DNA of 64,000 bases. Source: Ruminococcaceae bacterium HV4-5-B5C. Its GTDB lineage: Bacteria; Bacillota; Clostridia; Oscillospirales; Acutalibacteraceae. The position numbers were made by a program, and so were the translations under genes. The notes below the pieces were generated by a model, which was given only the letters and a program-made list of their open reading frames with translations, was not told the origin of the DNA and did no database searches. This document shows positions 1 to 8,417 of the stretch, in pieces. Positions within the stretch are counted from its first letter, which is position 1. Each line of letters opens with the position of its first letter. The DNA is taken from positions 186,001 to 250,000 of the forward strand of contig FXYJ02000006.1 in NCBI GenBank assembly GCA_900184925.1, read 5' to 3'.

Positions 1-540
1 AACCTGTGCCGTGATGGGAATGCTCTGCTGTGCCTGCGTTTGCGTGAACGGTGTCGCGGGAGCGGTCTGCGAAATCTGCGCCGCGCAAGGTATTGGGTTC
101 AGCGGGGTTGGGAGAGCATTCGCGGGAACCTGTACCGCGCCGTTCGGCTGACTTTGCCCGAATGCGGCGGGAACACTCCGGGGCGCCTCGACTGCTGCCG
201 CGGAAACCTGCTGTGCGCCGGTTGCCAGTGCATGGGTCTGGGATTCGGGAACCGGATTTGCTCCCTGTGCGTTTTGCTGTGCAGCGACGTTTTGTGCCTG
301 TGCTGTCTGTGCCTGGCTCTGCGGTACGTCGGAGGTATCTTTTTCGGCGTCCTTTTTCAGGCCGGTTCCGGAAGCTTCCGGCGAGGCGGTATCTGCTCCG
401 TCGCTTTTCGGCTGCAGGTTACGCAAAAGAGAACGGAAACCGCCGGTATCCTGAAGATTCTTTGTCTGCGGCTGCCCGGTGTCCTGCGGAGCTTGAACCT
501 GCATCTGTGTGCCGATTGACTGGATCATTTTTCTTTTCAT
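1..540 (-). CDS. fliK: Flagellar hook-length control protein FliK, N-terminal part (cut by window edge)
   Basis: The frame is open from 540 down to the left edge and encodes a Gln/Ala/Pro/Thr-rich, low-complexity N-terminus of about 180 residues, as expected for the disordered N-terminal half of FliK. FliK is the secreted molecular ruler that sets hook length and switches export specificity. It is the last visible gene of the flgB-to-fliK operon, directly after fliJ, which is its usual place. An AGGAAGGAG site lies directly against the ATG at 540. The second in-frame ATG at 528 has better spacing and may be the true start. The conserved C-terminal domain is outside the window, so the call rests on position and composition. 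Confidence 0.72.
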   Translation of the reverse strand, partial: MKRKMIQSIGTQMQVQAPQDTGQPQTKNLQDTGGFRSLLRNLQPKSDGADTASPEASGTGLKKDAEKDTSDVPQSQAQTAQAQNVAAQQNAQGANPVPESQTHALATGAQQVSAAAVEAPRSVPAAFGQSQPNGAVQVPANALPTPLNPIPCAAQISQTAPATPFTQTQAQQSIPITAQV

Positions 541-596
541 CTCCTTCCTGTTTGAGGATTCTATCTAAATTTACTTAGACAGCGGTTTTGGCGCCG

Positions 597-1040
597 TCAG
601 CCCGTCCGGCCGGCGGCATGGCTGACAAATTCTTCGATGAGTGTTTCCTGCTCCTTCTGGGCCTCGGAGCGGTAACTCGCGAGCTGCCGTTCCTTCAGAT
701 GCTCGAGACCGGAAATATCGCTGTTCATGTGAACAATTTCTTCCTGCTTTGCGGTGATTTCCCACTCCAGCGAGCGAAGGTCTCCCATCAGGGAATTGAT
801 GCGCAGGTTCAGCTCAGCGAGAAAGGTTTTATAGGAGGCGATGTCCCGCCGGGACATTCCAAGCCCCATCTTATCAATCAAAACACGATTGTTGCTGTCA
901 AATTGAAGTTCCGTGCTCCGGATCTGCCCTTCCAGTTCAAGGCGGCGGGCCTGCAGGGCCGCAAGCTCGTTTTTCAGCATTCCGAGCAGCTGCTGTTTGT
1001 AGCCGAGCACTTTTTCAAGGGAAAAAACGAATTTTTTCAT
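597..1040 (-). CDS. fliJ: Flagellar export chaperone FliJ
   Basis: A 147-residue, almost wholly helical, charged coiled-coil protein beginning MKKFVFSLEKVL, which matches the typical FliJ opening. FliJ belongs to the flagellar type III export gate. It links the FliI ATPase ring to FlhA and escorts chaperones. An in-frame TTG at 1049 overlaps the fliI stop codon, but the ATG at 1040 fits the family N-terminus better. The gene follows fliI with almost no gap, so the two are probably translationally coupled. Length is normal for the family (about 145-150 residues). Confidence 0.88.
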   Translation of the reverse strand: MKKFVFSLEKVLGYKQQLLGMLKNELAALQARRLELEGQIRSTELQFDSNNRVLIDKMGLGMSRRDIASYKTFLAELNLRINSLMGDLRSLEWEITAKQEEIVHMNSDISGLEHLKERQLASYRSEAQKEQETLIEEFVSHAAGRTG

Positions 1041-1045
1041 TCCGC

Positions 1046-2344
1046 TCAAATCTCTTTCATCAGGGCTTCGGTTTCCTCTGCGGTGAAGCTTTCATTCACC
1101 TTCTGGGTGAGGAACGCGTTGATCCGGTCGATCTTCGACACCGCCTCGTCAAGTTTGCGGTTCATGCCGGGTTTGTAGGCGCCGATGGAGATCAGGTCGT
1201 AGTTCTGGTAATAGACCGAGAGCAGGTCGCGGATTTTTGCGGCAAGCTCGCGGTGCCCGTCCGGTATGATGTCATTCATCAGACGGGAGATACTCGCGTT
1301 CACGTCGATGGCCGGGTAATGGTTCTGGGTGGCGAGACGGCGAGAAAGAACAATGTGGCCGTCGAGAATGCCGCGCACAGTGTCGGCGATCGGCTCGTTG
1401 GTGTCGTCGCCCTCCACGAGGACGGTGTAGATGCCGGTGATGGAACCTTTTTTGAAATTCCCGCTGCGTTCGAGCAGCTTGGGAAGCTCCGCGTATATGG
1501 AAGGGGTGTAGCCGCGCGCGATGGGCGGCTCGCCGGTCAGCAGACCGATTTCCCGCTGGGCCATGGCGAAACGGGTGAGGGAGTCCATCATCAGGAGGAC
1601 GTCTTTGCCCTGGTCGCGGAAATACTCAGCCACAGCCGTGGCAACGGAGGGGCACTTGGCGCGGAACATGGCGGGCTGGTCGGAAGTCGCGACCACGAGG
1701 ACGGAGCGTGCGAGTCCTTCTTCGCCGAGGTCTTTTTCCATGAATTCCTTGACTTCCCTGCCGCGTTCCCCGACGAGTGCGATGACGTTTACGTCGCTCT
1801 TTACATGCTTCGCGATCATGCCCATGAGGGTGCTCTTGCCGACGCCGCTTCCCGCGAAGATGCCCATTCTCTGCCCTTTGCCGATGGTGAGCATGCCGTC
1901 GATGGCCTTGATGCCGTAGCTGAGCGGCTCGGTGATGCGGGGGCGTTCGAGCGGGTTCGTGTATGCCGCGTCGATATCGTAGTATTCCTGCGGCTGGAAG
2001 CTGCCGAGCCCGTCGATGGGCCGGCCCGTGGCGTCGATTGTGCGCCCGACGAGAAAGTCGCCGACCGGCACCCGGAGCTTGTGCTCGGTGTTGACCACGA
2101 TGCTTCCGAGCCCGATGCCTCTGACGTCGCCGTAGGCCATCAGAAGGAGATTGCCGTCTTTGAAGCCAACGATCTCTGCCGTAACGGTCTCGCCGCCGGT
2201 TTCGCCGATGGTGCAGATGTCGCCGATTTTTCCCTCCAGCCCCCCGGCCTCGATCATCATGCCGGTGATGTTTTTCACTTTTCCCTTGTAGCAGAGCGGA
2301 TCGACTTTTGAGACGATCTCGCATGCCGCGCGCAAATCAATCAT
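1046..2344 (-). CDS. fliI: Flagellum-specific export ATPase FliI
   Basis: A 432-residue F1-beta-like ATPase that powers export of flagellar subunits through the type III apparatus. The Walker A loop GIFAGSGVGKST lies near residue 165, Walker B (VLLMMDSLTRFAMAQREIGL) near 250, and an ERSGNFKKGSIT segment near 290 is typical of FliI. Length and domain order are normal. The ATG at 2344 has a GGAGAAGG site seven bases upstream. It sits between fliH, its regulator, and fliJ, its stalk partner, in the conserved fla order. Confidence 0.97.
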   Translation of the reverse strand: MIDLRAACEIVSKVDPLCYKGKVKNITGMMIEAGGLEGKIGDICTIGETGGETVTAEIVGFKDGNLLLMAYGDVRGIGLGSIVVNTEHKLRVPVGDFLVGRTIDATGRPIDGLGSFQPQEYYDIDAAYTNPLERPRITEPLSYGIKAIDGMLTIGKGQRMGIFAGSGVGKSTLMGMIAKHVKSDVNVIALVGERGREVKEFMEKDLGEEGLARSVLVVATSDQPAMFRAKCPSVATAVAEYFRDQGKDVLLMMDSLTRFAMAQREIGLLTGEPPIARGYTPSIYAELPKLLERSGNFKKGSITGIYTVLVEGDDTNEPIADTVRGILDGHIVLSRRLATQNHYPAIDVNASISRLMNDIIPDGHRELAAKIRDLLSVYYQNYDLISIGAYKPGMNRKLDEAVSKIDRINAFLTQKVNESFTAEETEALMKEI

Positions 2345-2373
2345 TACTGGACCTTCTCCGTGAGCGGATTCAT

Positions 2374-3234
2374 TCAGTTCTCCGGTTTTTTCCGCATGGT
2401 TTCCGTGATGGCTTTGCGGATCTTCGCAAGCTGGCTGTCAAGCCCCGCGTCGATAACCTGGTCGGGCGTCTCGATGACACAGCCGCCGTCGTCCATATCC
2501 TGTGAAACGACGACCTTTACGCTGTCGGATATTTCGCTGAGAGCGGAGGCGATGCCGCCGTCTGCTTTCAGAAGAACGTTCGCAGAGTCCTGCGGGACGT
2601 AGATGCGGATCCATGCCTGATTGCGGTATTCCTCCATGGCGGAGAGAATGATGCTTCGCAGGGCTTTTTCGTCGGTCTGGATCTCATGCTTCAGAATCGC
2701 TTTCGCCATTGCGGTCGAAAGGTCGACGAGGTCGTCCTCAAAATCCCGCAGGATTTTCGTCTTCGACTTTTCCACCGCCTCGATCATCATCCCGAGTTCG
2801 TCAAGAGCTCTGCGGTTGTCGGCCTGCGCCTGCTTCCTGCCGTCTTCCAGCCCCGCCCGGTACCCGGCCTCGGCGCCTTCTTTTTTTCCTCTTTCCGTTC
2901 CTTCGGCATAGCCGTCGGTGTAGCCGTGGCGTTTTGCCTCCGCGCTTTCGGAAACGATGGCCTCGTCTGCCTCCCGCATTCTTTCCGTCTGGTACTGCTG
3001 TGCGGAAGCGATGATCTCCTTCGCCTTGAGAAATGCCTGCTCGATGAGCTGTTTTGCTTTTTCCTGCTCCTCCGGAATCCTTCCGCCGGGGCCGGAGGGA
3101 AAAATGCTTCCCGTGCCCGCCGGGAAGGTCTGGGTCTCCGGTTTCGACAGTTCCGCAGCCGGGGAGGAATATTCCGAAGGCTCGTAGCTGGAGACGGACG
3201 GCTGGTACTGCCCGGAACGAATAATTTTACTCAA
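2374..3234 (-). CDS. fliH: Flagellar assembly protein FliH
   Basis: A 286-residue protein with an N-terminal Ser/Pro/Glu-rich segment, a central charged helical stretch with Ala/Gly-spaced heptads (about residues 60-150) and a conserved C-terminal FliH/V-ATPase-E-like domain that ends in a DAGLDSQLAKIRKAI segment. FliH dimers bind and hold back the FliI ATPase and dock it to the C-ring. The start is a TTG at 3234 inside the end of fliG (8-base overlap), with an AAAGGA site about eight bases upstream. The family diverges strongly in sequence, but context and pattern make the call firm. Confidence 0.9.
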   Translation of the reverse strand: MSKIIRSGQYQPSVSSYEPSEYSSPAAELSKPETQTFPAGTGSIFPSGPGGRIPEEQEKAKQLIEQAFLKAKEIIASAQQYQTERMREADEAIVSESAEAKRHGYTDGYAEGTERGKKEGAEAGYRAGLEDGRKQAQADNRRALDELGMMIEAVEKSKTKILRDFEDDLVDLSTAMAKAILKHEIQTDEKALRSIILSAMEEYRNQAWIRIYVPQDSANVLLKADGGIASALSEISDSVKVVVSQDMDDGGCVIETPDQVIDAGLDSQLAKIRKAITETMRKKPEN

Positions 3235-4234
3235 TTATTTCATCCTTTCCTCCCTTGGTGATGACAATTTCACCTTCGCTTTCCAGGCGGCGGATGATAC
3301 CTACGATTCTCTGCTGCGCTTCCTCAACATCCTTCAGGCGTACATTATGCGTATACTCGAGGTCGGACTTGACGGTGTCGGACGCACGGTTCGACATGTT
3401 GCGGAAAATCATATCGCGTACTTCCTGATTTGCGCCCTTGAGAGCGAACACAAGGTCTTTGGAATCCACTTCGCGCAGGAAGCGCTGGATGGACATCTCG
3501 TCGAGGCCCGTAATATCCTCGAACACAAACATCTTCTTGCGGATTTCCTCCGAAAGGTCTTCGTCCTTGCGGTTCAGTTCGTCGAAGATGTTCTTTTCCG
3601 CAGTGCGGTCCATGTTGTTCATCACGTCCGCGGCATAGTCCACGCCGCCGAACGTTGTGAAGTCCATGTCGAAGACATTCGAGAATTTGTTTGCGAGGTT
3701 TTCCTCCACAATTTTGATAACCTCCGGCGAGGTGCGGTCCATGGTGGCGATGCGCTGGACCACGTCCACCTGTTTGTCGGGAGGGAGCTCCGCGATGACT
3801 GTGGCCGCCTGGTCGGGCCGTGTGTAGGAGAGAATGAGAGCGATGGTTTGCGGGTGTTCATTCTGGATAATGGTAAGCAGATTCTTGTAATCCGCCTTGC
3901 GGAGAAACTCAAACGCCTTGGAGCGCAGTGATTTTGTGACGCGCTCGAGGAGCGACGTCGCTTCCTGTGCGCCGTAGGCTTTTTCGAGAACGTCGCGCGC
4001 GTATTCCACGCCGCCGTCGCTGATGACCTTCTCGGTCAGACAGAGGTTGTAGAAGTCGTCGAGAATGTCGCCCATTTCTTCGGCGGGAATCTGTGACGTG
4101 CGCGCAATTTCATAAGTGATCTGTTCGAGTTCATCTTCACGCAGAAATTTGTAGATTTTGGAAGCGGTGTCCGTCCCGAGGGCGATAATCACAGCGGCGG
4201 CTTTCTGTGCGCCGGTGAGTTTCGGTTCAGCCAT
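3227..4234 (-). CDS. fliG: Flagellar motor switch protein FliG
   Basis: A 335-residue C-ring protein that couples the MotA stator to rotor rotation and contributes to switching. The middle domain carries the EHPQTIALILSY motif (about residues 125-136). The C-terminal domain holds the charged torque helix around VDSKDLVFALKGANQEVRDMIFRNMS. Length is standard. The ATG at 4234 has a GGGAGAGGA site and lies inside the end of fliF (8-base overlap), which suggests coupled translation of the rotor ring genes. Confidence 0.97.
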   Translation of the reverse strand: MAEPKLTGAQKAAAVIIALGTDTASKIYKFLREDELEQITYEIARTSQIPAEEMGDILDDFYNLCLTEKVISDGGVEYARDVLEKAYGAQEATSLLERVTKSLRSKAFEFLRKADYKNLLTIIQNEHPQTIALILSYTRPDQAATVIAELPPDKQVDVVQRIATMDRTSPEVIKIVEENLANKFSNVFDMDFTTFGGVDYAADVMNNMDRTAEKNIFDELNRKDEDLSEEIRKKMFVFEDITGLDEMSIQRFLREVDSKDLVFALKGANQEVRDMIFRNMSNRASDTVKSDLEYTHNVRLKDVEEAQQRIVGIIRRLESEGEIVITKGGKDEIIE

Positions 4235-5948
4235 GCTTATGGTCCTCTCCCTTCAGCCAGCTCCGGATCAACTGCGCCGCGATTTCCGGGTTCCGGTCGG
4301 AGAAATCCTGAAGGTCGCTCTTTACGCGTTCCTCCTTGCCTCCCGTTGCGTTGCGGATCTCTTCGATGGATTCGGTAGTTAGAGGCTGTTCCGGCTGCCC
4401 GGCCCGGCCTGCTGAAAAGGGTTTCCCGCCCGGTGAGACCTGTTGCGCCGGGAGAGTGCCCGGCTCCACGGTCGCGCCGTTCCCCCCGTCTCCTTCGGGC
4501 ATCGTCTGCCCCGGTGCGATCTGCTGCAGGTTTGCGAGGAGCTGCCGGCGGCGCGCTCTCCTTTTACGGACTGTGAGCAACACGACCAGAAGCACGATAA
4601 AAATGAGCAGCACGCCCGCTGCAATCAGCAGAATGGGATTGCCCGGGAAAGAACCCATCAGGTCCGTGATGGTGATGGCAGGTTTTGTGCTTTCCGACAC
4701 AGCGGAGCTTGCGGGGGAAGCCGCCATAATGACGACCTTGCTGACATCGACGGCGGCCGCGTTCGCCACGAGCGCCGTGACTTCCTGTTTCTTTGCGTCC
4801 GTCATGCTGTCGGTGTTGATCACAACGGCAACGGTCAGGTCTTCCAGAGCGGCCGCGTCGCTCTGAATCTGCTCCTGTACCTTGCTGACGAGGTAATCAA
4901 AAGTTTTACTGTCTTTTGTCGTAATGACGCCGCTGCTTACGGATACGCCGGGGTATGTGGTGGTCGTATCGGCATTGCTGGTGGTTCCGGCGACACCCCC
5001 TCCGGACGAGTCGTTGCCTTCCGCCTCATAGGTTTCTTCGGAGTGGCTTACCACGCCTTTCCCGTCGCTGGTGGAAGGCGAATAGGTAACGATATCCTGT
5101 ATCTTTTTGTCAAGGTCCATCTTGCTTTTCACGCTCACGCTCAGGTTGCTTCTGCCGTAAGCCTGTGAAAGAAGGTTCAGAATCTTGTTCTGCAGGGAGT
5201 CTTCGTACTGCTTCTCGATTTTGAGCTTGAACTCGGAAAGTGTGATCTGTGTGGAGCCGGAGCTGTCGGAGGAATCGGATGAGTCCGTCAGTTCCTCGCC
5301 GGTGGACGTGTCCATGATGGTGACGTCGCCGGCAGCGAGGTTCGGCACGCTTTTCGCAACAAGCTGCCGGATGCCGTTGACCTGCTTCGAGCTGAGCGTT
5401 TTTCCGTTCGAGAGGCCGATGGCGACGGATGCCGTGGCCTTCGACTTGTTGTCTTCCCAGGCATAGCTGGTGTTGTCCGGCAGGCTGATGGTCACATAGG
5501 CGGAGCTCACCGCGTCAAGAGTCTTGATCACCGAGCCGAGACGGTCCTGAAGCTGGTACTGTTCAATAATCTTGCGTTCTTCGTCGGTCGTCATCACGCC
5601 GACGTTTTTGGTGAAGAAATCGTAGTTCGGCGCCGACTTCGGGTAGCCTTCGTTGGCCAGCTGCATGCGGGCTGAGTTCTCACTGCTTTTATCCACGTAA
5701 ACGGTGTTGCCCTGATATTCGTAGGGGATATTCATGGAGCGGAGTTCGTTTGTAATCTCCTGCGCCTCGCTGTTGCCGATGCCGGAGTACAGAACTGTAT
5801 ACTGGGTGCGGTTCATCAGCAGGCCGGCAATGACTGCGATCAGAACGGCGGCACCGAGACAGGAGAAAACGACAATTTTCGTTTTCTTCGTCAGCCGCCC
5901 CCAAAAAGCGCGGATCGGATCAATTATTTTTTTAATCTGTTCGTTCAT
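4227..5948 (-). CDS. fliF: Flagellar MS-ring protein FliF
   Basis: A 573-residue membrane-ring protein on which the basal body is built. It has an N-terminal transmembrane helix (about residues 27-47), two ring-building domains, a low-complexity Ser/Asp/Thr-rich periplasmic stretch, a second transmembrane helix (about 440-462, PILLIAAGVLLIFIVLLVVLL) and a cytoplasmic tail that ends in the conserved FliG-binding segment with NPEIAAQLIRSWL. Length is normal for Firmicutes. It overlaps fliG by eight bases. Confidence 0.96.
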   Translation of the reverse strand: MNEQIKKIIDPIRAFWGRLTKKTKIVVFSCLGAAVLIAVIAGLLMNRTQYTVLYSGIGNSEAQEITNELRSMNIPYEYQGNTVYVDKSSENSARMQLANEGYPKSAPNYDFFTKNVGVMTTDEERKIIEQYQLQDRLGSVIKTLDAVSSAYVTISLPDNTSYAWEDNKSKATASVAIGLSNGKTLSSKQVNGIRQLVAKSVPNLAAGDVTIMDTSTGEELTDSSDSSDSSGSTQITLSEFKLKIEKQYEDSLQNKILNLLSQAYGRSNLSVSVKSKMDLDKKIQDIVTYSPSTSDGKGVVSHSEETYEAEGNDSSGGGVAGTTSNADTTTTYPGVSVSSGVITTKDSKTFDYLVSKVQEQIQSDAAALEDLTVAVVINTDSMTDAKKQEVTALVANAAAVDVSKVVIMAASPASSAVSESTKPAITITDLMGSFPGNPILLIAAGVLLIFIVLLVVLLTVRKRRARRRQLLANLQQIAPGQTMPEGDGGNGATVEPGTLPAQQVSPGGKPFSAGRAGQPEQPLTTESIEEIRNATGGKEERVKSDLQDFSDRNPEIAAQLIRSWLKGEDHKHG

Positions 5949-5982
5949 CGAGGCGTAGGAACCGCCCTTCTCATGAGTTTAA

Positions 5983-6297
5983 TTAAATATTGATATTCGA
6001 GATCTCCTTATAGGCGTCGAGCAGCTTGTTGCGGAGCTCGACGACCATGTCTACCGACAGGTTTGCTTTTTCCGAAGCGATGAGTGCGTCGTGCATATTG
6101 TCGGACTGACCGGTCGCGAGCTTTGCAATTTCTCCGTCAAGGGAAGCGCTCGTCTCGTTTACACTGGAAACCGCATCCTGAAACATCGACTGGAACGGCA
6201 GGGATATGCCGCCGCTTTCCGCAGCTTTGGAAACGGAGCCGAGCTGGCCGATGGAGTCGATACTTTGTATTGGAACGATGGGCTGTATCACGTTCAT
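5983..6297 (-). CDS. fliE: Flagellar hook-basal body protein FliE
   Basis: A 104-residue protein with the usual helical FliE C-terminus (KANLSVDMVVELRNKLLDAY). FliE forms the junction between the MS-ring and the proximal rod. An upstream GTG at 6306 overlaps the flgC stop codon. The ATG at 6297 has a GGGAAGTG site six bases away, so it is chosen here. It lies between flgC and fliF as in most Firmicutes fla operons. Confidence 0.92.
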   Translation of the reverse strand: MNVIQPIVPIQSIDSIGQLGSVSKAAESGGISLPFQSMFQDAVSSVNETSASLDGEIAKLATGQSDNMHDALIASEKANLSVDMVVELRNKLLDAYKEISNINI

Positions 6298-6302
6298 TTT
6301 AA

Positions 6303-6752
6303 TCACTTCCCAAGTTCAAGGGCCTTGGCGGCCATATCTTTCATGGTGTTGAAAGCGGTCAGATTCGCGTTGTAGGCGCGCGAGGCGGCCATCATATCGG
6401 TCGTCTCCTGAATGAGGTCGACGTTCGGCTTTTCCACGTAACCCTGCGCATTGGCGTCGGGGTTGGTCGGGTCATACTCCACGCTGAACGGGGTCTGGTC
6501 TTCCGCGATGCCCGTCACCTTGACGCCTCTGGGGACGGTCTCCCCGTCTGCCGAAGTCTGGTCGTCCAGCATGCTGCGGAAGGTTCCCGGGGTGTCGGCG
6601 CACTGGTAAACCACCATTTTCCGGCGGTAGGGTCCCCCCTGCGCCGTGCGGGTGGTTTCGGCATTTGAAATATTTTCGGAGATAACGTCCATGCGCAGCC
6701 GGCTTGCGGTAAGACCGGAGCCGCTGATGTCGAGCGAATTCAGAAAAGCCAT
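6303..6752 (-). CDS. flgC: Flagellar proximal rod protein FlgC
   Basis: A 149-residue rod protein with the N-terminal flagellar rod motif (SGLTASRLRMDVISENISNAETTRT) and the C-terminal YVEKPNVDLIQETTDMMAASRAYNANL segment typical of FlgC. It polymerises into the drive-shaft rod beneath the hook. The ATG at 6752 has a strong AAGGAGG site seven bases upstream. It lies 18 bases after flgB and overlaps the possible GTG start of fliE. Confidence 0.96.
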   Translation of the reverse strand: MAFLNSLDISGSGLTASRLRMDVISENISNAETTRTAQGGPYRRKMVVYQCADTPGTFRSMLDDQTSADGETVPRGVKVTGIAEDQTPFSVEYDPTNPDANAQGYVEKPNVDLIQETTDMMAASRAYNANLTAFNTMKDMAAKALELGK

Positions 6753-6770
6753 GAAAAAGCCTCCTTACGG

Positions 6771-7157
6771 TTATTTCGCGTTGCCGGTGATCGCCGTCTG
6801 CAGGCGGGAAAAATAGTCGGTCATCTGCCGCAGAGAATAAGAGTAGTTCGTGGTCGTGCGGACCATGTCGATCATCTGCTGTTCGAGGTCCACGCCGTTA
6901 CCGTCTTCCCTGAAAGTTTCATCGGAAGCCGTGGTTACCTTCGGAGTAATGGCGTCGATTGCGGCTTCCGCTTTCCCGGAGCCATTCCCGGAGGAAGAAA
7001 GTTCACTCAGAAGCTGATCCTCAAAGGAGACCTGCTTTGCTTTGTATCCGGGGGTCTCATAATTGGCCATATTGTCGGAAATCGCCTGCTGGCGAACCCA
7101 GAGACCGTCGAGATCTTTCCCGAGGAGGGAGGAGGAAACCGAATTGAGCCAGTCCAT
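6771..7157 (-). CDS. flgB: Flagellar proximal rod protein FlgB
   Basis: A 128-residue rod protein. The N-terminal motif WVRQQAISDNMANYETPGYK and the C-terminal helix around EQQMIDMVRTTTNYSYSLRQM mark it as FlgB. The frame opens further upstream to 7196, but the ATG at 7157 has an AAAGGAG site nine bases away and matches the family N-terminus. It is the first gene of the fla operon, with a leader of roughly 150 bases between the promoter at 7320-7348 and this start. Confidence 0.95.
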   Translation of the reverse strand: MDWLNSVSSSLLGKDLDGLWVRQQAISDNMANYETPGYKAKQVSFEDQLLSELSSSGNGSGKAEAAIDAITPKVTTASDETFREDGNGVDLEQQMIDMVRTTTNYSYSLRQMTDYFSRLQTAITGNAK

Positions 7158-7215
7158 GTAAGCCGCTCCTTTCGCGTTTTCCGGGCACAAAGGCACATTC
7201 CGGGAAAGCAGACCG

Positions 7216-7237
7216 CGCTTTGCCGGCAGGCAAAGCG
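7216..7237 (-). promoter_or_regulatory. Hairpin in the fla operon leader
   Basis: A 9-bp perfect stem (CGCTTTGCC / GGCAAAGCG) with a GGCA tetraloop lies about 60 bases upstream of flgB, inside the predicted leader RNA. No U-run follows it on the minus strand, so it does not look like an intrinsic terminator. It could stabilise the mRNA or be a protein- or RNA-binding site. Only the structure is visible. Confidence 0.5.
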
Positions 7238-7319
7238 AAAAATCGGCCGGGTACCCTGCCCGAACAATAAAAATTCACCTACGGAGAACACTATATTCTC
7301 CTAATAATACTATGAATTT

Positions 7320-7348
7320 ATTATCTATCATGCTGGACGAAAAGTCAA
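7320..7348 (-). promoter_or_regulatory. Sigma-A type promoter for the flgB-fliK operon
   Basis: On the minus strand a TTGACT -35 (7343-7348) is separated by 17 bp from a GATAAT -10 (7320-7325). It is the only strong promoter-like match between the divergent flgM and flgB genes on this strand, and it fits an early-class flagellar operon read by the housekeeping sigma factor. Confidence 0.65.
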
Positions 7349-7506
7349 TAATTGTTGTCGAAACATGGAAAGAAAACGAGGCCGTTCCGCACATTTTTTG
7401 GGAGATCAATACAAAAATAGCCTCGTTTGGCAGAAAAGTGTGGAAAATTGCCGATGCCGCGCCGGTGCAGGCCCGGAAACGATGGGAAAAAGTTTTTTGC
7501 TTTTTC

Positions 7507-7533
7507 TAAATTTCTGCCTGCGCGTGCCGATAT
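7507..7533 (+). promoter_or_regulatory. Sigma-28 (SigD/FliA) promoter of flgM operon
   Basis: TAAA (7507-7510), a 15-bp spacer, then GCCGATAT (7526-7533) is an almost exact match to the flagellar sigma-28 consensus TAAA-N15-GCCGATAA. It lies 20 bases before the flgM start codon. It predicts that the anti-sigma factor and the hook-junction genes behind it are late-class genes. Confidence 0.85.
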
Positions 7534-7552
7534 TTAGACTGAGGTGATTTGG

Positions 7553-7867
7553 ATGGACGTGAAGGGAATCGGCGGCGGTTTTTTCCCGGAAATGCGGCGC
7601 GCCGCGGAATCCGCTCCGCTTAGGGAAGACGCCCGGCGGACGGAAGGTGCCGAAGAGTTCGGCCGCGTTCTGCGCGGAAGGACCGACTCGGTGGAAATTT
7701 CCCACCGCGGACCGGAGAGCACCGTTTTAGAAGATCAGAAAGAAGACGTGATGCAGGAGATGAAACGCCCGGCGGACCAGGTGACGCTCGACGGGCTGAG
7801 GAACCGCATCGCTTCGGGAACTTATTCCGTCGGCGCGGAAGAGCTGGCGGAAATCCTCGGCCAGTAA
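7553..7867 (+). CDS. flgM: Anti-sigma-28 factor FlgM
   Basis: A 104-residue protein whose C-terminal half fits FlgM: a DSVEIS segment near residue 43, then helices ending in LRNRIASGTYSVGAEELAEIL. FlgM holds sigma-28 inactive until the hook-basal body is complete and FlgM is exported. The ATG at 7553 is chosen because GAGGTGA lies about six bases upstream. A GTG at 7544 overlaps that site. It is followed by flgN, flgK and flgL, the standard order. The N-terminal 35 residues are unusually basic and not clearly conserved. Confidence 0.88.
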   Translation: MDVKGIGGGFFPEMRRAAESAPLREDARRTEGAEEFGRVLRGRTDSVEISHRGPESTVLEDQKEDVMQEMKRPADQVTLDGLRNRIASGTYSVGAEELAEILGQ

Positions 7868-7894
7868 GGCGCGCGGAAGAAAGGGATTTTTCGG

Positions 7895-8377
7895 ATGATT
7901 GAAGCGGAACAGGCCGACAGGCTTCTGCGTTTTTTTGATGAGATGCTTGCTTTTTACCGCAGTTTCCTCGCGTTTGAACGCGAGAAATACGAGATCATCG
8001 TTTCCGGGGATTTTGCAAAGCTTGACGAGTCCCTCAGGCAGGAGCAGGCGTTTACCCTGAAGGCGCGGGGGCTGGAAGGCGACCGTGTGAAGCTCCTGGA
8101 GGAAACGGACTGTACGCAGTACCGCTTCGGGGACCTCGCGGGGGAAATGGATCCTTCGCGGAGCGGGACGATGCAAAAACTCTGCGAAGAGATTTCGGCA
8201 ACCTTGGAAAATGTGCGTCTCGTGAACGAGCGGGCGGCCGGAATGACGCGGATGAAAATGGCGAGGGTTTCCAAAACACTTTCCGAAATGGAAAATCACC
8301 CGGAACTGAAGAAAATCTACGGAAACAAGCTTAGCGAAAGCGCGGGGCCGGAAAGTACATTTTCAAGAAAAATCTGA
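7895..8377 (+). CDS. flgN: FlgN-type export chaperone for FlgK/FlgL
   Basis: A 160-residue helical protein with the FlgN-like layout: an N-terminal helix with FLAFEREKYEIIVSGDFAKLDE (about residues 25-50), a long central helix and a disordered tail. FlgN chaperones the hook-junction proteins FlgK and FlgL to the export gate. Position between flgM and flgK agrees. Sequence in this family is weakly conserved, so the call leans on context. Confidence 0.85.
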   Translation: MIEAEQADRLLRFFDEMLAFYRSFLAFEREKYEIIVSGDFAKLDESLRQEQAFTLKARGLEGDRVKLLEETDCTQYRFGDLAGEMDPSRSGTMQKLCEEISATLENVRLVNERAAGMTRMKMARVSKTLSEMENHPELKKIYGNKLSESAGPESTFSRKI

Positions 8378-8417
8378 ATGGAATAATATTCCTGTAACTT
8401 TGATCGGAGGAATTGCC

